NCBI GenBank assembly: GCA_965153355.1
Contig: OZ231126.1
Coordinates: 37,262,001 to 37,326,000 of the forward strand
Direction of reading: 5' to 3'
Length of the DNA stretch: 64,000 nt
Origin: Flaccisagitta enflata
Taxonomy: Eukaryota; Chaetognatha; Sagittoidea; Aphragmophora
The translations under genes and the position numbers were made by a program. This document shows, in pieces, positions 23,061 to 60,018 of the stretch (within the stretch, counting starts at the first letter, position 1; every line of letters starts with the position of its first letter). Below the pieces are notes generated by a model. That model had not been told where the DNA came from. It was given only the letters and a program-made list of their open reading frames with translations, and did no database searches.

Positions 23061-23616
23061 CACCGTCTTCGGATCGGACTGTGAAATGCAAAACCTTTAT
23101 AGCTCCTAAACTACTTGGAAAAAAATCATGAAATTTTCAGTGAATATTGGTAACATGTGACGGTTTTTGCATGTCAAAGCTCAGATCATAGTATAGAAAA
23201 GGTGAAGGGGAAAAAAATATTGAAAGAAAACCCAGTTTTTATCAAGATCAATTTTTCCTCATTTCCTTGGAAAGGAGTTGTTTTTTTCTGCTTGAAATTG
23301 CTTTGCATTTCAACAAAAATTCTTGGATTTATTTTCAATGACAGATGTTAACTTATGTATTATCTATTTGCTGCATATTCTAAGAAAAACACAGCACCTT
23401 CCAAAAAAAAGAGGTCAAAAAAACGATTTTGCTTAAAAAATGGATGTTCTTTCAATATTTTGTTTTCCCCTCACCTTTTCTATACAATGATCTGAGCTTT
23501 GAAATGCAAAAACCGTCACATATTACCAATATTCACTGAAAATTTCATGACTTTTTTCCTAGTGGTTTAGAAGTTATAAAGGTTTTCCATTTCACAGTCC
23601 GATCGGAAGACGGTGT
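23061..23616. repeat. Inverted repeat, arms about 165 bp, spacer about 225 bp
   Basis: Left arm 23061-23225 begins CACCGTCTTCGGATCGGACT. Right arm 23452-23616 ends AGTCCGATCGGAAGACGGTG. Inner blocks also match (GACGGTTTTTGCAT / ATGCAAAAACCGTC, CTATAC.A / T.GTATAG). It is a foldback structure with no reading frame of interest. Confidence 0.85.
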
Positions 23617-23971
23617 AGCCACCATTACCATCATTAACAGTGCTGCTCCAGTCCATCCCGTTGAATCCCGCTCTTTTACAACAGCTATAAGTACTTCCAC
23701 CACATTCTCAACAACAAACCACGACAACCATGATGAAGACACCACCACACTGAAAAATGCATTCCTTAGAAAATAAGTTTAGTTCGGATATGCATATATC
23801 AGAGCCTTCAACCAGGTTTCACTCTTAGAGTTTCGCGGATGTTTGGTCTTGGCCCGAGACTCTCAGGTTTCATGAAAAGGAAAGTTTTTGTCAAAAACTT
23901 TTCCGAACCTTAAAAAGGCAAGAATCTTTTTCGAGCAAAAATACTTCCTCTAAAATTCTGAAAAAAAAAAG

Positions 23972-49841
<25,870 letters not shown>

Positions 49842-49871
49842 GTTGAGAACACGAAAAACGCGTATTTTTGC

Positions 49872-52800
49872 TCTGGTCTTAAGTCAGATTCTTCCATAAT
49901 TCTTTCAAATTCTTGCAGTAGTGTTTTTATAGTTCTGCTTTTTCCTGTACCAGCAACTCCTAATAGTTTTACAAAAAGCGGTGGAAATGGCTTAGTGTGC
50001 TTTTTGCAGATGATACACTGTTGTATCCAGTCAATCACGGTGTTTAGGAACAACTTCTGGGTTGGATCAAGTTGTGAGGGATCAAAATTGGAGCTTGATC
50101 CATGCACTCCAATTTTTTCCAGAAGTTTCTTCTCAGCGTCTTTTGCCTCTCCAACAAGACTTGGATATAGAGGGCTCCATTTCTCTGTTGACCCATTGAA
50201 GATCAAATCTTGTTGGTCACTAAGTATCCTGATTTCCTCAACAACATCATTGTCCTCATCATAGACTGCTATGTCACTACCTTCGTAATCAAGTCCTTGG
50301 GGAGCCATGTGACCATATTCTTGATAGGCTTCACTGAACTTTGCAATTGGTGGAGGTATATTCTCCCTTGCTGGGCCCTTTTCATGTCCCATCAAGCCCT
50401 CTTTGGGATCTTGAGGATGTTCAGCAGTGTCACTATCTTCACTGTCACTATCAGTGTCATCATCATTTCTGTCTTGACACCTGGATGGGTCAGAGGATTT
50501 TTTTTTCTCCTTTTTTTTATTTGCCTTGTCAAATGCCTTTCTGACAAAGAATGTGCACTGATTTCCATCCTTGAATTTAAAAAACTCATCCCTGAGTTCT
50601 TTGCCACTAAGGTTATTAATCTCCTTTCTATTTGTGTATGTCTTGTATCCCAAAAGAACCATCATCATGTATTGATCAAATCTTGGGTTATTTTTTTCTT
50701 TTGGAGAAATGTAAGGCTTGAAGGTGATGATGGGTTGCTTTGTTCTAAGACATAGTGTTTCGGCACGCACAAAAAAAGCTTTGAGAAAGTCGAACAGGCT
50801 CAACCGCACAATTTTCTCATCTGTGAAACCTAGTAGCCAACTGGATTCAGGTACCTTGAAGGTTGTACGCTTTTCATAAACAGAAATTTCATCATCACGG
50901 ACCAGTTGAGGTTGCCCATCAGAATCAGCTTGTATTTCATTTGGAGAAACCAGTTTGTTGAGATGAGACAACAAGTTTACATCTTTGAATACTCTTGAAG
51001 TCATGTATGGTTTTAGCTTAAATAGATGAAAGTGCAATTCATTTATCGAAACCATACTATATTTGCATTGGTTGTTGAAAAACTGCGTTACTTTTTTGAA
51101 AACCTCTGCTTGGTTCATTGGAACCTCTGACCTACTAACATCATTTTTGGGGTCATTGGGGCGCCCACCATCATCTCTAAACCCCCTAAAGATATCAGCA
51201 TTGTCATCTTTTGTTACATATTTAGTACAGTAACGAAGCAATGCACCATATGTCAATATTGCCTGAAAGTCCATGTTGGCTTTTAGACAAAGCTGTGTGA
51301 CAATTTCATATGGGTTTATTGTTTGGCAGTTTCGTTCTGCAAGAAGCTTAAAAAGTACTCTGTACCTGTCTTTTTCTATCCGTTCTTTTCCAAACGAAAC
51401 CATATCTTTTGGAAAACCTTTATTGCAGTAATGATTGGACTTGTATGGATCGGAAAGTGCACTAAGAGCAGGTGTATTTGTTTTGGGTTTCTCTTTTGCA
51501 CATTTTTGGTTAGGTAATGGTGGTCCATATGGATCAGGCTTGTGAATATTGTGCTGCTGCACAGCCTCATGTAATTCCACAAGAAAAGAACGTCTCCTTT
51601 CTCTAACTGCCAAATCCTCTTCATTTAGATTTTCCTCATCTCGGGGAGTTCTTAGAATTTCATCCATTTCCTTCTTGGAGATTGAAGCTGGATGGGGCAG
51701 TGAATCTGACTCTGTTCTCAACGACTTACATGAGCCATCATCATTTTTTCCCAAGTTCCATTCACTAACATGAAGATTGAAAAAGTTTGCCACTTTTTGA
51801 ACCAACCTTTTTGAAAAGCTTTTCTTTGCTTCATATCTGTCTAAGTCAAATTCTTCCACGTGCTCGCTTTCAAAGTTCCACAAGATGCAATGCAAATGCA
51901 TCACGCCACCCCCGCCCCATTCGTAAAAGCAGAAGAAATCATCCAATTTCAATGTCTGCTTCATAAGATATTTCACAATTAATTCAATGTGAATTGCCGA
52001 GAAGAATGTAACAATGTGTTGATTTTCCATTGCAAGTTGCCGTCTCACTTTCACATCTTTCTCAGTGTCATGATGCCCAGTAATGTAATAAGCATAAAGT
52101 GATGAATGGAATGGGGCAGTTGTCAATGTAGCCCAGAAGCAAGGGATACGCCCTTCAATTGGTCTCTTCTGTTTTTCCCCCTTTTTTTGGGGTTCTCTGA
52201 GCTGAACCACTGGAGGAATGATTGTCATCGCTTGTTTGATTTGGCTCTTGCGTGTCTTTCCAAAAACTTGGAGGTCCATCATCTTCCTCGTCTTCCGATG
52301 ACCAATAGTCCTCAAACTCCTCATCCATCATAACTCTTTCATCTCTTGCCCTATTTGCAGTCCCATGTTGGATTTGATCAGTCATGTTCTCCACCTGGTG
52401 GCGCAGCATGTTTTTATATGCAGGTGTAGTTGGGAGTTTGGCAGTATGAGCTTGCATTTTTTTTCATGGTTCTGGGTTTATTCTTTGATAAAAAATCTGC
52501 CGCAGTGGGTTGTTCATACTTCATAAAGAATGACTTTGTTTTCAAAAGCTTTAGACGAAGCGATCTATTAAAGAGAAGATATAGGATACGAGGATGCTTC
52601 ACAAATCTGTAATCAAAGTAGAAATGGCAGTGTGTGGTGTATGCATCAAGAGGATCTTGGCCATTTTCATCTAAAGAGCGTAACCTATCTGCATATAGAT
52701 CCCCTACACCAGTTTGATATATCTTGGGGAAAGCAAATGCCAAAAGGTTGCACTCTCGCTCTGGAATGGGCCTGTCATCCCTGGTAGGACCTTCAAACAC

Positions 52801-53208
52801 CGGCATTGGGATTCTTCCCTTTTGACCAATAGATATCCCTGCAGATGGCAATTTTGGGTTCTGACTTGATTCACTAGCCTCACAATCGGCCCACATCTTC
52901 ACTACCTGCTTCTGAATTGTCAAACATTTTCCACTTTTTAGTGTTACTTGTAATTCCTCATCTATTATATCAATTAAACATGCAGTTTGACCTTGGTAGA
53001 CTCCACTCTTGAGCGTTACAATATCAAATTGTTGGAACTGTTGTCCTCTAGCAGATTGAATATGGAGATTAGAATTGTTAAATGGGAGCAATGCATCATT
53101 GATGACAATCAATTGCTCGCCATCAATTAAGGCAACAACAGCAGTCAAGCAACCAAATTGCACTGAGTTGATTTCAACTTCATCTCCTACTGTGAACTTC
53201 AGTTGCAA
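49872..53208 (-). pseudogene. Helitron/Helentron Rep-helicase, frameshifted and truncated
   Basis: Three minus-strand frames follow one another: 53208-52414 (264 codons), 52457-52155 and 52324-49832. The first holds ERECNLLAFAFPKIYQTGVG and RFVKHPRILYLLFNRSL, typical of the Helitron N-terminal region. The last holds GRIPCFWATLTTAPFHSSLY, the HUH motif in GVMHLHCILW (about 51885-51910), and the paired-tyrosine motif YCTKYVTK (about 51208-51236). A basic/acidic linker leads to a Pif1-type Walker A, GVAGTGKS (about 49941-49965). All later helicase motifs are gone; the frame ends within repeat DNA. In the family the Rep nicks DNA for rolling-circle transposition. At least two frame changes plus the truncation make it non-autonomous. 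Confidence 0.85.
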
Positions 53209-53383
53209 ATTAACTGTGTGATGACCGGATTGTGAAGTTTTTGAACCTGTTTATTACCATTTTGACTTTAAGCTACTCATTTTTGCTAGTTAATGACTGG
53301 TGGTTGAGAAAGGCCCTATGATTCCGGATATCGACACAAACTTTGTCAAGAACGATCAGAATGAGCAAAAGTGAAACGGCTTT

Positions 53384-53589
53384 TAGTTATGGACACAACT
53401 CTATAAGAGGCTTTGTCCGTCCAATGGCCAGTCCGTTGATCCATCTGTCCGTGAGCATGAGTCGAAAAGTAGGAAAGTGAGCGCTTTTGATGTTTGTGTG
53501 CTGTTGGGGGTGCATTTGGTCCAAATGGGGGTTGGATGCCCCTGCCCACCCATCTGCAACGATATTGTGACCCCGCGTCACTTGTTTGC
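53384..53589 (+). repeat. Hairpin-ended element, family A
   Basis: TTTTAGTTATGGACACAACT (hairpin decayed), CTATAAGAGGCTTTGTCC, GTCCGTTGATCC, GAGCATGAGTCG, GTTGGATGCCCCTGCCCACC, CATCTGCAACGATATTGTGA and CCCCGCGTCACTTGTT. Confidence 0.8.
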
Positions 53590-53719
53590 GTTCTATTCTA
53601 TATGACTCATACAACACATTTATCAATAGGAAACTATTGATTTTTTGACAATTGACTCCTAGATATCTTTGGTGGCATATATCGTGATGGATATTGTTCC
53701 ACTTTTCATACATATGTCT

Positions 53720-54138
53720 TTCTTTATTTAAGAGTAAATGAAATAACTGATCATGGCACTTTTGTCACCGTCCTTAACAAGAAACTTTAATCACTAAACG
53801 TTTCAAATACCCAATACCTAACCCCTATGCCCCAAGTTTCCAGTTTAAGTATCTAAGAAACAAATGGGAAAACTATGGTTAATAAATGATATTCTCAAAA
53901 GCCCTATCTATTGAATAGACCAGTAATGGTTTGTTTATTGATTTTTTCATGGCCTTATTACATATAAACAAATCTAGCGAATTTTCTAGCTATAGAAAAA
54001 AATAATCTAGCGAGTTCCAGCGATTTTTCGGGCCCCAACTAGCGAATTTCTATAAGCTGGAGTTCCCACCAGAGGGCTATACGTCGATAGCCTATAATCG
54101 ATGTGATCAGAAGGGAGACTGATTGATACTATGATAAG
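53720..54138. other. Intergenic AT-rich sequence
   Basis: No gene or clear repeat. A family E fragment (53675-53711) lies at its left and a family E copy (54139-54223) at its right. Confidence 0.4.
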
Positions 54139-54223
54139 TGGAACAATATCCCTCACTATACCCAAACTGAAAATATGGAAGAGGGCCTCAGAGCCCTCAC
54201 TGACTAGTTACTACGCATCACTC
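54139..54223 (+). repeat. 90-bp interspersed repeat, family E
   Basis: GTGGAACAATATCCCTCACT, ATACCCAAACTGAAAATATG, GGGCCTCAGAGCCCTCACTG, ACTAGTTACTACGCATCACT. Confidence 0.85.
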
Positions 54224-54422
54224 CTAGTTTTCCATTAAGCAAAACTAACTTAGCAAACCTCCATTCTGAGTCTAACCCAGTCATCACCTCCGGGTAACCT
54301 CAGCCTGGGAGACGAAGGCCAATCTCTCCGATACGGAAGGCATAAAGGATGGAAGCAGCCATTACCACCCTCTATCCAAGAAGAAACCACCATTACCGGT
54401 CGCGCGCGGGATATATTCCTAC

Positions 54423-55377
54423 CTTTGGCGCGAAGAGAGTGTTGTTCTTGAACGCCTGCGTGTACCAAAACGTCGTAACGCCGACGGGTTTCCGTTTCGC
54501 CGGCAAAAAAGCCACGCTCATCAATTTTTCCCTCTCCTCTTCCCTCGAAGTCTCCTCCTCTTCTTCAATCCGGTTTGTTTCCTCTTCCGTCGTTGCTGTT
54601 GTTGTTGCTGCTGCTGCTGTTGCTGTTGCTGCTGCTGTAGCTGTTACTCCTCCTCCTCCGCCATCATTGATACTGTCCGTGCTCATATTTTGAGAAGTCG
54701 TTCTTTTGCGTCTAGATTCTCGATGGAGTTTGTCATGGATGAAAGCGAGAATGGCTGAAGTGCGCTGGACAACTGCGGACGACGACGACGACGATGATGA
54801 CGACGACGACGATGATGACGACGACGACGACGATGAAGAGTTTTGTTGTTCTGCGTTGAGATTGATGGTGGCGACAGTTTTGGCCTGAGTGACGATTTGA
54901 GCCCAAGGCAAGTCGTCCACTGCCATTCCTAAATCCTCTAAAGCCATGAGACAGCCCGTAGATCGATAGCAATTCTCCCCTCCGAACGGAAATCGCCCCT
55001 CGGATGGGGAAAACATTGAAGCAGCCGCTCTGAGGGATGAAATAAAGGGCGGGGGTGGTGAGGAGGGATGAAATAAAGGGTAGGGACAGTGGCAGGAGGC
55101 TATGTGCACACATTGCATTACATAAATAGTTTCCAGTTTTTAAACCTTATTACTGTACTTTTATCTTTCTCCGTATCTATGTGTCTGCATCTGTGCCTAT
55201 GTTAATAGTTATCTGTGTTTGTACCTGTGTCCTAATCTGTAACTGTGTTCGATCTCTCACTCACTCACTCTCACTCTCTCTCTCTCTCTCTCTCCACTTC
55301 TCGGGATGAATAAGTCTTAGGGGTGATAGTAGTTGTTTTCCATGGGGTGTGACTGAGGTGCAAGGGGTGACTTTCAT

Positions 55378-55414
<37 letters not shown>

Positions 55415-55922
55415 CTCTCTCTTGTTCTGGATGGATAAGTCTTGGGGGTGGTAGTAGTTTTCCAAGGTGTGACTGTGGATGGCAGTGGCTTCATCTCTCT
55501 CTCTCTCTCTCTCTCTGTGACTGGGATGCAGGGGGTGGCTCTCTCTCTTACTCACTTGTCGGGATGGATAAGTCTGGGGGGTGGTAGTAGTTGTTTCCCA
55601 TGGGGTGTGACTGGGATGCAAGGGGTGGCTTTCATCGTCTTCATCACGTGATCCGTGAGTCCGATAGAAATGGACAAATCTTGCGCGTGCAACGAAGTCT
55701 TTTGCATTGAGATCTGCAGAAAAAAAGAAAACAAGGCCAAGTAGGCCAATAAGGTGCGACGTGTGGATCGTCAAAGGAATGCGTTACCCAACAGACCACC
55801 CATAACCACCACCTTCCACCCTAGGTTATAGAGGTGCTTTGTCGCACCTAAAAAGAGAAAATTTCCTTGCCAATATCAAGGCTTTGCTTTGAATGAGAGA
55901 CAGAAAGAAGAATAAAGAACAA

Positions 55923-55982
<60 letters not shown>

Positions 55983-56081
55983 AAAAGAAAGTAAGAGGAA
56001 GAAAGAAAGATCGAAGAAAGAAAAAAAAGAAAGAAAAAAATGAAGACAGATAGAAAGAAAGAAAGAAAAAAAAATAAAGAT

Positions 56082-56160
<79 letters not shown>

Positions 56161-56605
56161 CAGAGAGAAAAAGAAAGAATGAATAATTGCATGAAAGTAA
56201 GGCTAAACAAGGCCGGATGCACGACCAATTCCAGTCACTGATGGGTGGGCGGAAATGCGCGTGCGGCACTTTTAAACTCGTGCGTCACGGACCGAGAGAA
56301 TGATGGACCAACCAACAGATGGCAGGACAGACGGACGGATGGACACAGTAAGCGAGAAAGTCGGAAGTCTGCGACAAAAAAGGAAGGAAGGAGATTAGGG
56401 TCAAACGTTCCTCCCATGATCTCACCTGATTGAGCATGAACAGAATGAGAGCATCCCTTTTGACTGCGGGAATTTGTTTTCCTTTTTGCATGGCCTCCAA
56501 CACTTGGAGGAAGAAGTTCTCGCCGCTGACGAGCTGATTGTCGAAGGATTGGCGACATCCGGCCGCAGACGCGGATTCCAACACCTGCTTCGTTATTTCC
56601 ACCAC
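54423..56605 (-). CDS. Multi-exon gene, unknown protein with poly-Ser tract (partial)
   Basis: I do not recognise the family. Minus-strand exons: 56605-56426 (180 nt, phase 0-0), 55713-55556 (158, phase 0-2) and 55029-54423 (607, phase 2-0), with borders CAAG|GTGG, CAG|GTGAG, TGCAG|ATC, GACAA|GTGAGT, CTCAG|AGCG and AAAG|GTAGG. Exon 1 looks conserved and helical (SFDNQLVSGENFFLQVLEAM). Exon 3 holds FSPSEGRFPFGGENCYRSTG and LMALEDLGMAVDDLPWAQIV. A long serine run follows, encoded by a GAC/GAT-type microsatellite, then Thr/Ala and Glu-rich stretches and LPAKRKPVGVTTFWYTQAF. It is probably cytoplasmic or nuclear; no signal peptide or membrane segment is visible. The donor of exon 2 lies within a duplicated segment. 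The gene continues in both directions. Confidence 0.6.
54779..54840. repeat. (GAC/GAT)n tract coding poly-Ser on the minus strand
   Basis: Trinucleotide repeat inside the 607-nt exon. It keeps frame and expands a serine run (TCG/TCA codons). Confidence 0.85.
55258..55660. repeat. Minisatellite spanning a 5' splice site (about 4 degenerate units)
   Basis: Units of CTCTCTC, GGGATGGATAAGTCTTGGGG, GTGGTAGTAGTTG, TCCATGGGGTGTGACTG and GGATGCAAGGGGTGGCTTTC recur at roughly 55300-55375, 55425-55500, 55515-55540 and 55560-55640. On the minus strand the unit carries the end of exon 55713-55556 and the start of the intron. Confidence 0.75.
55730..55857 (-). repeat. Hairpin-ended element, GGTGC subtype
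   Basis: AACAAGGCCAAGTAGGCCAA, TAAGGTGCGACGTGTGG, then CCACCCTAGGTTATAGAGGT and GCTTTGTCGCACCTAAAAAG. The stem AGGTGC/GCACCT replaces AGTTGCG/CGCAACT, and the internal half-copy (AGGTGCGAC) has changed in parallel. Confidence 0.75.
55920..56178. repeat. (GAAA)n microsatellite
   Basis: GAAA arrays at about 55922-55990 and 56080-56160 with degenerate A/G sequence between. Confidence 0.95.
56209..56382 (-). repeat. Hairpin-ended element, degenerate family A
   Basis: AACAAGGCCGGATGCACGAC, CAGTCACTGATGGGTGGGCG, GAAATGCGCGTGCGGCAC, GACAGACGGACGGATGGAC, then GAAGTCTGCGACAAAAAAGG. It sits about 45 bp from the donor at 56425. Confidence 0.7.
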
Positions 56606-57059
56606 CTTGATAGAGAAACAAGAGAATCAGGGTTACGATATCGTCGCGGACGAGGAGGGAGTAGAAGCGAATCTGCGACTAACAGGGTTAGAGAGATATT
56701 TTCCTCCATCTCATCTTTTAGCGATATTTTTCCGACTTATGTCTGATAAATTGAGCCACATATATTCGATGAGACTGAGAATGTTTGAAAGAATGGGTAC
56801 CAGTATCGAGCTTTACGGTCACCCAGTCCCTCTCTCTAGGTAAGTTGGTCGTGACAGGTATTCATTTACGTGGTGGTAGGATCTGGGGCAGTGTGTCTCT
56901 CCCTTTCCTCCTATCGGTCTCTATCTCTGTTTCTCTAGCGCGCACGCACTAAGCGCTCTGGGAGAAGGTGAAAGGTTGTTGTTGTAGCGTCCTGCATATA
57001 ATGTACATTGGCGATTCTTTTTTTGAAATAGAAATAAAAAGGAAAAAAAGGAACAAATA

Positions 57060-57168
57060 ATGAAAAAAAGGAAGAAAGAAAAAAAAAAGAAAGAAAAAAA
57101 GAAAGAAAGGAAGAAAGAAAGATAGAAAGAAAGAAAGAAAGAAAGAAAGAGAGAAAGAAAAGAAGGAA

Positions 57169-57209
<41 letters not shown>

Positions 57210-57305
57210 AAAAGAAAAGAAAGAAAGAAAGAAAGCAGAAAGGGAAGAAAGAAAAGAAAGAAAGACAGAAAGAAAGAAAGAAAGAGAAAGAAAGAAAGAA
57301 AGAAA
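57060..57305. repeat. (GAAA)n microsatellite
   Basis: GAAA repeats with AAAG and GGAAG interruptions. Confidence 0.95.
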
Positions 57306-57455
57306 CAATGTTACTCCTGGTGATTTGTTGAATTTTGGGGTTACCATAGAAACAATCATTGCCCTAACTACTTTTGGTAAGCAGTTTGCTTTTGGGTTAG
57401 ATTGAGAAGGAATGTTTTTCAGATTCTGTTTTTTTTTTGGAAAACTAGGAGTGGT

Positions 57456-57541
57456 GTGCGTATTAACTAGTCAGTGAGGGTTCACAAGGCCCTCCTCCAA
57501 TCATTTCAATTCGGGTATAGTGAGGGATATTGTTCCACTTT
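57456..57541 (-). repeat. 90-bp interspersed repeat, family E
   Basis: TATTAACTAGTCAGTGAGGG, TTCACAAGGCCCTCCTCC, GGGTATAGTGAGGGATATTG, TTCCAC. Confidence 0.82.
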
Positions 57542-57702
57542 TCATGCATCTGTCAGAATGTCCCCGCTAGCCATATGAAAGGAGGTCCTGTGTACAGGAG
57601 ACGAAACATGCTAGACGCTCATCATTTATCACTGTACAACAATTGTCGCCAATTTCTTTGAGGTGGCCATTGATGGATAGCAGATCTCACTGCAGCACTG
57701 GA

Positions 57703-57718
57703 GAGAGAGCGAGAGAGT

Positions 57719-57806
<88 letters not shown>

Positions 57807-58020
57807 ACAGACAGACACATATACACAGACCGACAGAGACATACATATCAGAGACTGACAGAGACTGACAGTGACAGAGAGACACAAACACATACAGAGA
57901 CAGATACAAACACCGACACACACAAACCCAGAAACAGACAAGCACATACAAACCCAGAGACTCAGAAAAGCACTTACAAACGCAGAGACACAAAAACACA
58001 CACGAATACAAAGACGCACC
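57703..58020. repeat. (AG)n microsatellite grading into CAGA/CACA tract
   Basis: Pure AG to 57806, then a degenerate ACAGACA / ACACACA tract. Confidence 0.93.
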
Positions 58021-58107
58021 GAAGGAAGAAAAATAGGAATCAACCGAAGGTATGGCCTCAGAAACGGGTTTCTTGTAACGAAAATGATTGCGTAATCATA
58101 TGATTTA

Positions 58108-58215
58108 TAGTTTCGTGCACGCGACTCTACACCCCTTTTGAGATCCGTCTGTTCGTCCGTCCATCCGTCCCTCTGTCCGACCGTCACACTTTACTTTTTT
58201 TGCGTTTTTGGTTTT
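58108..58215 (+). repeat. Family B 5' fragment
   Basis: TTCGTGCACGCGACTCTACA, CCCCTTTTGAG, GTCCGTCCATCCGTCC, CACACTTTACTTTTTT. The 3' part is replaced by a family D element. Confidence 0.6.
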
Positions 58216-58217
58216 AA

Positions 58218-59345
58218 AGCAGTGGTCCCGAAGGAGACAAAGTCCTGTAGAACACAGGGGGACTTTCGCTCGTCTGTTTGTCTGTCCCCCTTTAAGCCCT
58301 CAGGCTACAAAATCTGGCCTCTTAGGCCTCAAATCTGGCCTCTGAGGCCTCATATGCCTCTCAGGCCTCAAATCCAGCATCTCAGGCTTCAAATACAGCA
58401 TCTCAGGCCTCAAATCTTGCCTCTAAGGCCTCAAATCCAACCTCTAAGACCTCAAACCTGGCCTTTTAAGCCTCAAATTAGGCCTCTCAGGCCTCAAATC
58501 CAAATTCTTCAGCATCAAACCTAGCCTCTCAAGCTTCAAATTAGGCCTTTCAGGCCTCAAATCAGCCAGCTAAGGCTAATCTATCAGGCTTACAATCAGT
58601 CATCTGGCCTTTCAAGCCTTAATTCAGCTCTCTCAAGCCTCAAGTCAGCCCTCTCAGGCCTTGCATCAGCCTTCTCAGACCTCCTTTAGGCTCTTGAAGG
58701 CCTTCAGTCAGCTTTCCATAGCATCTCATCCACTTCTTTAGGCAGGATTTAAACAAAGTCTCTAGAGCCAAGACAGACTTCTCAGGCTTCCACTCAGCTA
58801 GCTAAGCCTCAACTGCTTGCCTTCAGGCTTCAATTCAGTCATCAGACCTAGCAGGGCTTAATCCAGCTCTCGCTTCCCGCAAGTCAGCCCTCTCAAGCTT
58901 CCAATCGGCATTCTCAGTCCTTATATCAGTTTCCTTAGACCTCAGTTTAGGCTCTTGAAGCCTTCAGTCAGCTTTCCATAGCATCTCATCCACTTCCGTA
59001 GGCAGGACGAACGAAAGTCCCCCTGTGTTCTACAGGACTTGTCCCCTGAAGCCGCTGCCCTGCTTCCCTTCACTCCAATTCACAATCACTCAGCAGGGCA
59101 GCTCTCAAGCCTCAAGTCAGCCCTCTCAAGCTTCCAATCAGCATTCTCAGGCCTTATATCAGCCTTCTTAGACCTCAGTTTAGGCTCTTGAATGCCTTCA
59201 GTCAGCCCTCTATAGCATCTCATCCACTTCTTCAGGTAGGATGAACGAAAGTCCCCCTGTGTTCTACAGGACTTCGTCCCCTTCGGGGCCGCTGCCCTGC
59301 TTCCCCTCACTCCAATTCACAATCACTCAAAGCAGGGCAACGGGT
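58218..59345. repeat. Foldback element, family D, with GCCTCAAATC minisatellite
   Basis: Left: AGCAGTGGTCCCGAAGGAGA, GTCCTGTAGAACACAGGGGG. The core is more than 25 units of CAGGCCTCAAATC type. Right ends at about 59005-59055 and 59245-59300: CCCCCTGTGTTCTACAGGAC, CGTCCCCTTCGGGGCCGCTG. The 59060-59300 block repeats 58840-59055, so the right end is duplicated. Confidence 0.85.
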
Positions 59346-60010
59346 ATCGCTGACCACATATTGCCCTTGGGCGACCTGTTCTCTCTTCTTTTTCCTCACT
59401 GCTCCTGCCCAAATGCTCCACTGACCTAAAACATGGCCCCTGCCCACTTCTATTCCATTTCGTTTTATCTAATTTGATGAGCCTGTCGCATATCGCCATC
59501 CACAACGCCGCTGCACTGTTCCCTCATTGTTACAGGCCTGTACCTATAAAGGTCATGCCAACATAGAAGTATACAATATGCGCATTACGAACGGCTAGTT
59601 CGCCACGCTGATAAAAGCTAGATTCATACTTGACTTTGAAAGTAAGTTACTTCGGTGCTGGAATTTTCCAATGCGTTGAAGCTTGAAAGTAAAAGTATGT
59701 CAAAGATCGAAACTTCAAACAGGTTTCACCTTGTGTCGAATACACACTTGGGGATGAATCCGTCAAATTAATTCCACCGAGTAACTTCCATCCATGCTTT
59801 TTGGAGGACATTCGTAGAGATCTTACAACAGCGACAGGTGCTGCAGTGCCACCGTTTTGCAGGCTTAACTTGTCATTATTAAGATAAGCTTTCGCAGTTT
59901 CCCATGCTAGCGAGCTTACTTCTGTAATAACTTACTTGCTGACAATTTGTAAAGAAAAATAAATGCGAGTAAGTTTATACTTTGGAGGTTGCTGAGGTCG
60001 AGTTAAACTG
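59346..60010. other. Unique sequence, no gene seen
   Basis: No supported exon. It lies just 3' (on the minus strand) of the TAG ending the 60156-60019 exon; no clear AATAAA was seen there. Confidence 0.4.
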
Positions 60011-60018
60011 AAATGACG

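Noticed and set aside
50210-50755. Plus-strand frame over the Helitron
   Set aside because: Antisense shadow of the Rep-helicase coding sequence.
58138-58524. Frame of LRPQIQ repeats resembling a repeat protein
   Set aside because: Translation of the family D CAGGCCTCAAATC satellite.
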